In this document: piece after piece, positions 63,113 through 64,000 of the stretch
Numbering within the stretch: position 1 is the stretch's first letter
Layout: each line of letters opens with the position of its first letter
DNA from: Pseudomonas putida
GTDB lineage: Bacteria > Pseudomonadota > Gammaproteobacteria > Pseudomonadales > Pseudomonadaceae
Assembly: GCF_028682175.1 (NCBI RefSeq)
Contig: NZ_JANHKS010000001.1
Coordinates: 124,001-188,000 of the forward strand
Direction of reading: 5' to 3'
Length of the DNA: 64,000 bases
The notes under the pieces: generated by a model
The model's database searches: none
Seen by the model: the letters and a program-made list of their open reading frames with translations, nothing else
Told to the model about the DNA's origin: nothing
Position numbers and translations under genes: made by a program

Positions 63113-63490
63113 TCATTTCGTCCGCAGCGCTTGGATCAACTCGGCCTTGGTCATTTTCGAGCGCCCAGACACATTGCGAGATCGCGCCTCCGTCATGAGA
63201 CTCGCTTTACTCTGACTTTCAAGTGATGACTTAGAGTCTCGACCATGGCCGCTCCGAGTTTGCGCAGCCCTCTTGCCCGAATCCGACTTGGCTTGGGCCT
63301 TTGCAGAGGCAGATGTTTTCTTACCTGAACCCCCCGCCTTCTCACCTCCACCGGACTGCTTGTTCACGGTCGCCCAGGCACGGGCCTGCGCTTCACCTTT
63401 GGGTGTGCCCTTATCCTCGTAGCTTTCTTCAATACGTTCCGCTTTTCGTTTCTGCTCTTCGGTGTATTTAGCTTTGCTTCCACGTGGCAT
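63113..63490 (-). CDS. Lys/Ser-rich protein with Rho_N/SAP-like C-terminus
   Basis: 125 residues. N-terminal MPRGSKAKYTEEQKRKAERI and GEAQARAWATVNKQSGG segments are a small conserved module; a low-complexity Lys/Ser/Ala/Gln linker follows; the C-terminus (MTKAELIQALRTK) is a helix-extended-helix nucleic-acid-binding motif. ATG 63490 has GGAGGTATCAGTC. Probably DNA or RNA binding; function unknown. Confidence 0.75.
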   Translation of the reverse strand: MPRGSKAKYTEEQKRKAERIEESYEDKGTPKGEAQARAWATVNKQSGGGEKAGGSGKKTSASAKAQAKSDSGKRAAQTRSGHGRDSKSSLESQSKASLMTEARSRNVSGRSKMTKAELIQALRTK

Positions 63491-63713
63491 GACTGATACC
63501 TCCAAATCGAAAATCGACGACGCGCGTTCGCGCCTATGCCATTAGGGAAGTCGATTTTCCCGAGAAAGTTCACCGAGTTTTCTACCAATCCACTGTGCCG
63601 CGAGTCATGCTCGAATCATCGAGTCCCGCTCGTCGCTACAAGAGCACTTCTACCAAGTACTCCACCTCTGAACTCTATACGCGGATGAACTGCGTTCAGA
63701 ACGGAGAATTGCC

Positions 63714-64000
63714 ATGTCAGTTGATAACAACGGGCCAGACGCTGCGTACCCCGGCCCAGATGAGAAAGCGCCTGATACTGGAGAGGGTCATGACTCAGGC
63801 TTGGAAAAAACGCCTTCCGAGCCCAAGCAAGGTTCGCAAGAGCGACCAGAGGACTGGAATCCTCCACCAGGAAATCCAGGCTCTGATCAGGATGCCCAGA
63901 CGAACCGTGAAAACGGCGGCGCGAGTGATGCCCAGGAGTTAGGGTTCGACCCTGACTCGCCAGATGTGACCGATCCTCAGATCGATTCGCCACACCCGGC
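63714..64000 (+). CDS. Acidic disordered protein (truncated at window end)
   Basis: ATG 63714 with GGAGAATTGCC; at least 95 residues are present and the frame is still open. Rich in Asp, Glu, Gly, Pro, Gln and Asn, no hydrophobic core (SQERPEDWNPPPGNPGSDQD). Similar in type to the small acidic proteins of this island. Function unknown. Confidence 0.6.
   Translation, partial: MSVDNNGPDAAYPGPDEKAPDTGEGHDSGLEKTPSEPKQGSQERPEDWNPPPGNPGSDQDAQTNRENGGASDAQELGFDPDSPDVTDPQIDSPHP

Noticed and set aside
1..64000. tRNA, rRNA, CRISPR, transposase, phage integrase
   Set aside because: Looked for in the sequence and predicted proteins; none seen.

Overview
The window looks like a chromosomal stretch of a Pseudomonas species (fluorescens/putida type). 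This rests on protein families seen here that are typical of that genus (DUF1652 small proteins, DUF3422, OprB porin, LigD with phosphoesterase-ligase-polymerase order), on the dense mix of catabolic operons with their own regulators, and on the GC-rich codon use. No rRNA, tRNA, CRISPR array, insertion sequence or prophage was found. Start codons were chosen from visible Shine-Dalgarno (SD) sequences, so several differ from the longest open frame.

Region A (1-20 kb) is a catabolic block read mainly on the minus strand. In transcription order it runs: GlcG-like protein, GMC alcohol oxidase/dehydrogenase, APC permease, SDR, HyuA and HyuB (ATP-dependent hydantoinase/oxoprolinase), aminotransferase, uronate-dehydrogenase-like SDR, DAO-type FAD oxidase and a thiamine-diphosphate enzyme cut by the window start. 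Beside it lie a DUF3422 protein, an SDR plus FCD-type GntR regulator pair, a HisN-like phosphatase and an OprB porin. The set suggests uptake and stepwise oxidation, ring opening, deamination and decarboxylation of a small polar, probably N-containing substrate, which is not identified.

Region B (20-28 kb) is a transport and regulation block: arginase-family ureohydrolase, DMT exporter, two related AraC regulators, MFS transporter, IclR regulator and a GST-like protein. A tandem dyad of IclR-operator type precedes the second AraC gene. About 1 kb beyond it has no clear gene.

Region C (28.7-39.8 kb) is a second catabolic cluster: nitronate-monooxygenase-like enzyme, two SDRs, an EthD-type dimeric barrel protein, metallo-beta-lactamase-fold hydrolase, fumarylacetoacetase, two cytoplasmic cyclase-family hydrolases, 3-hydroxyacyl-CoA dehydrogenase, a divergent exported cyclase-family protein with altered metal ligands, and a LysR regulator. 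A fumarylacetoacetase-type C-C hydrolase together with lactonase/amidase-type hydrolases points to degradation of a cyclic or beta-diketone compound by an unassigned route.

Region D (40-49 kb) holds NhaA, a DUF2254 membrane protein, small membrane proteins, an RsbQ-type alpha/beta hydrolase translationally coupled to a PAS histidine kinase, and a periplasmic solute-binding protein.

Region E (49-64 kb) is made of short, separately transcribed genes plus a few larger ones, with the look of a stationary-phase or stress island. It includes two DUF1652 paralogues, DUF1810, an EAL phosphodiesterase, a frameshifted Gfo/Idh/MocA oxidoreductase, RcnB-like and DUF4142 exported proteins, several very acidic disordered mini-proteins, DUF2188, DUF72, a helix-hairpin-helix protein, and a 1151-residue protein in which a complete exonuclease III domain is fused in frame to a complete LigD end-joining ligase. 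That fusion is the most striking feature of the window.
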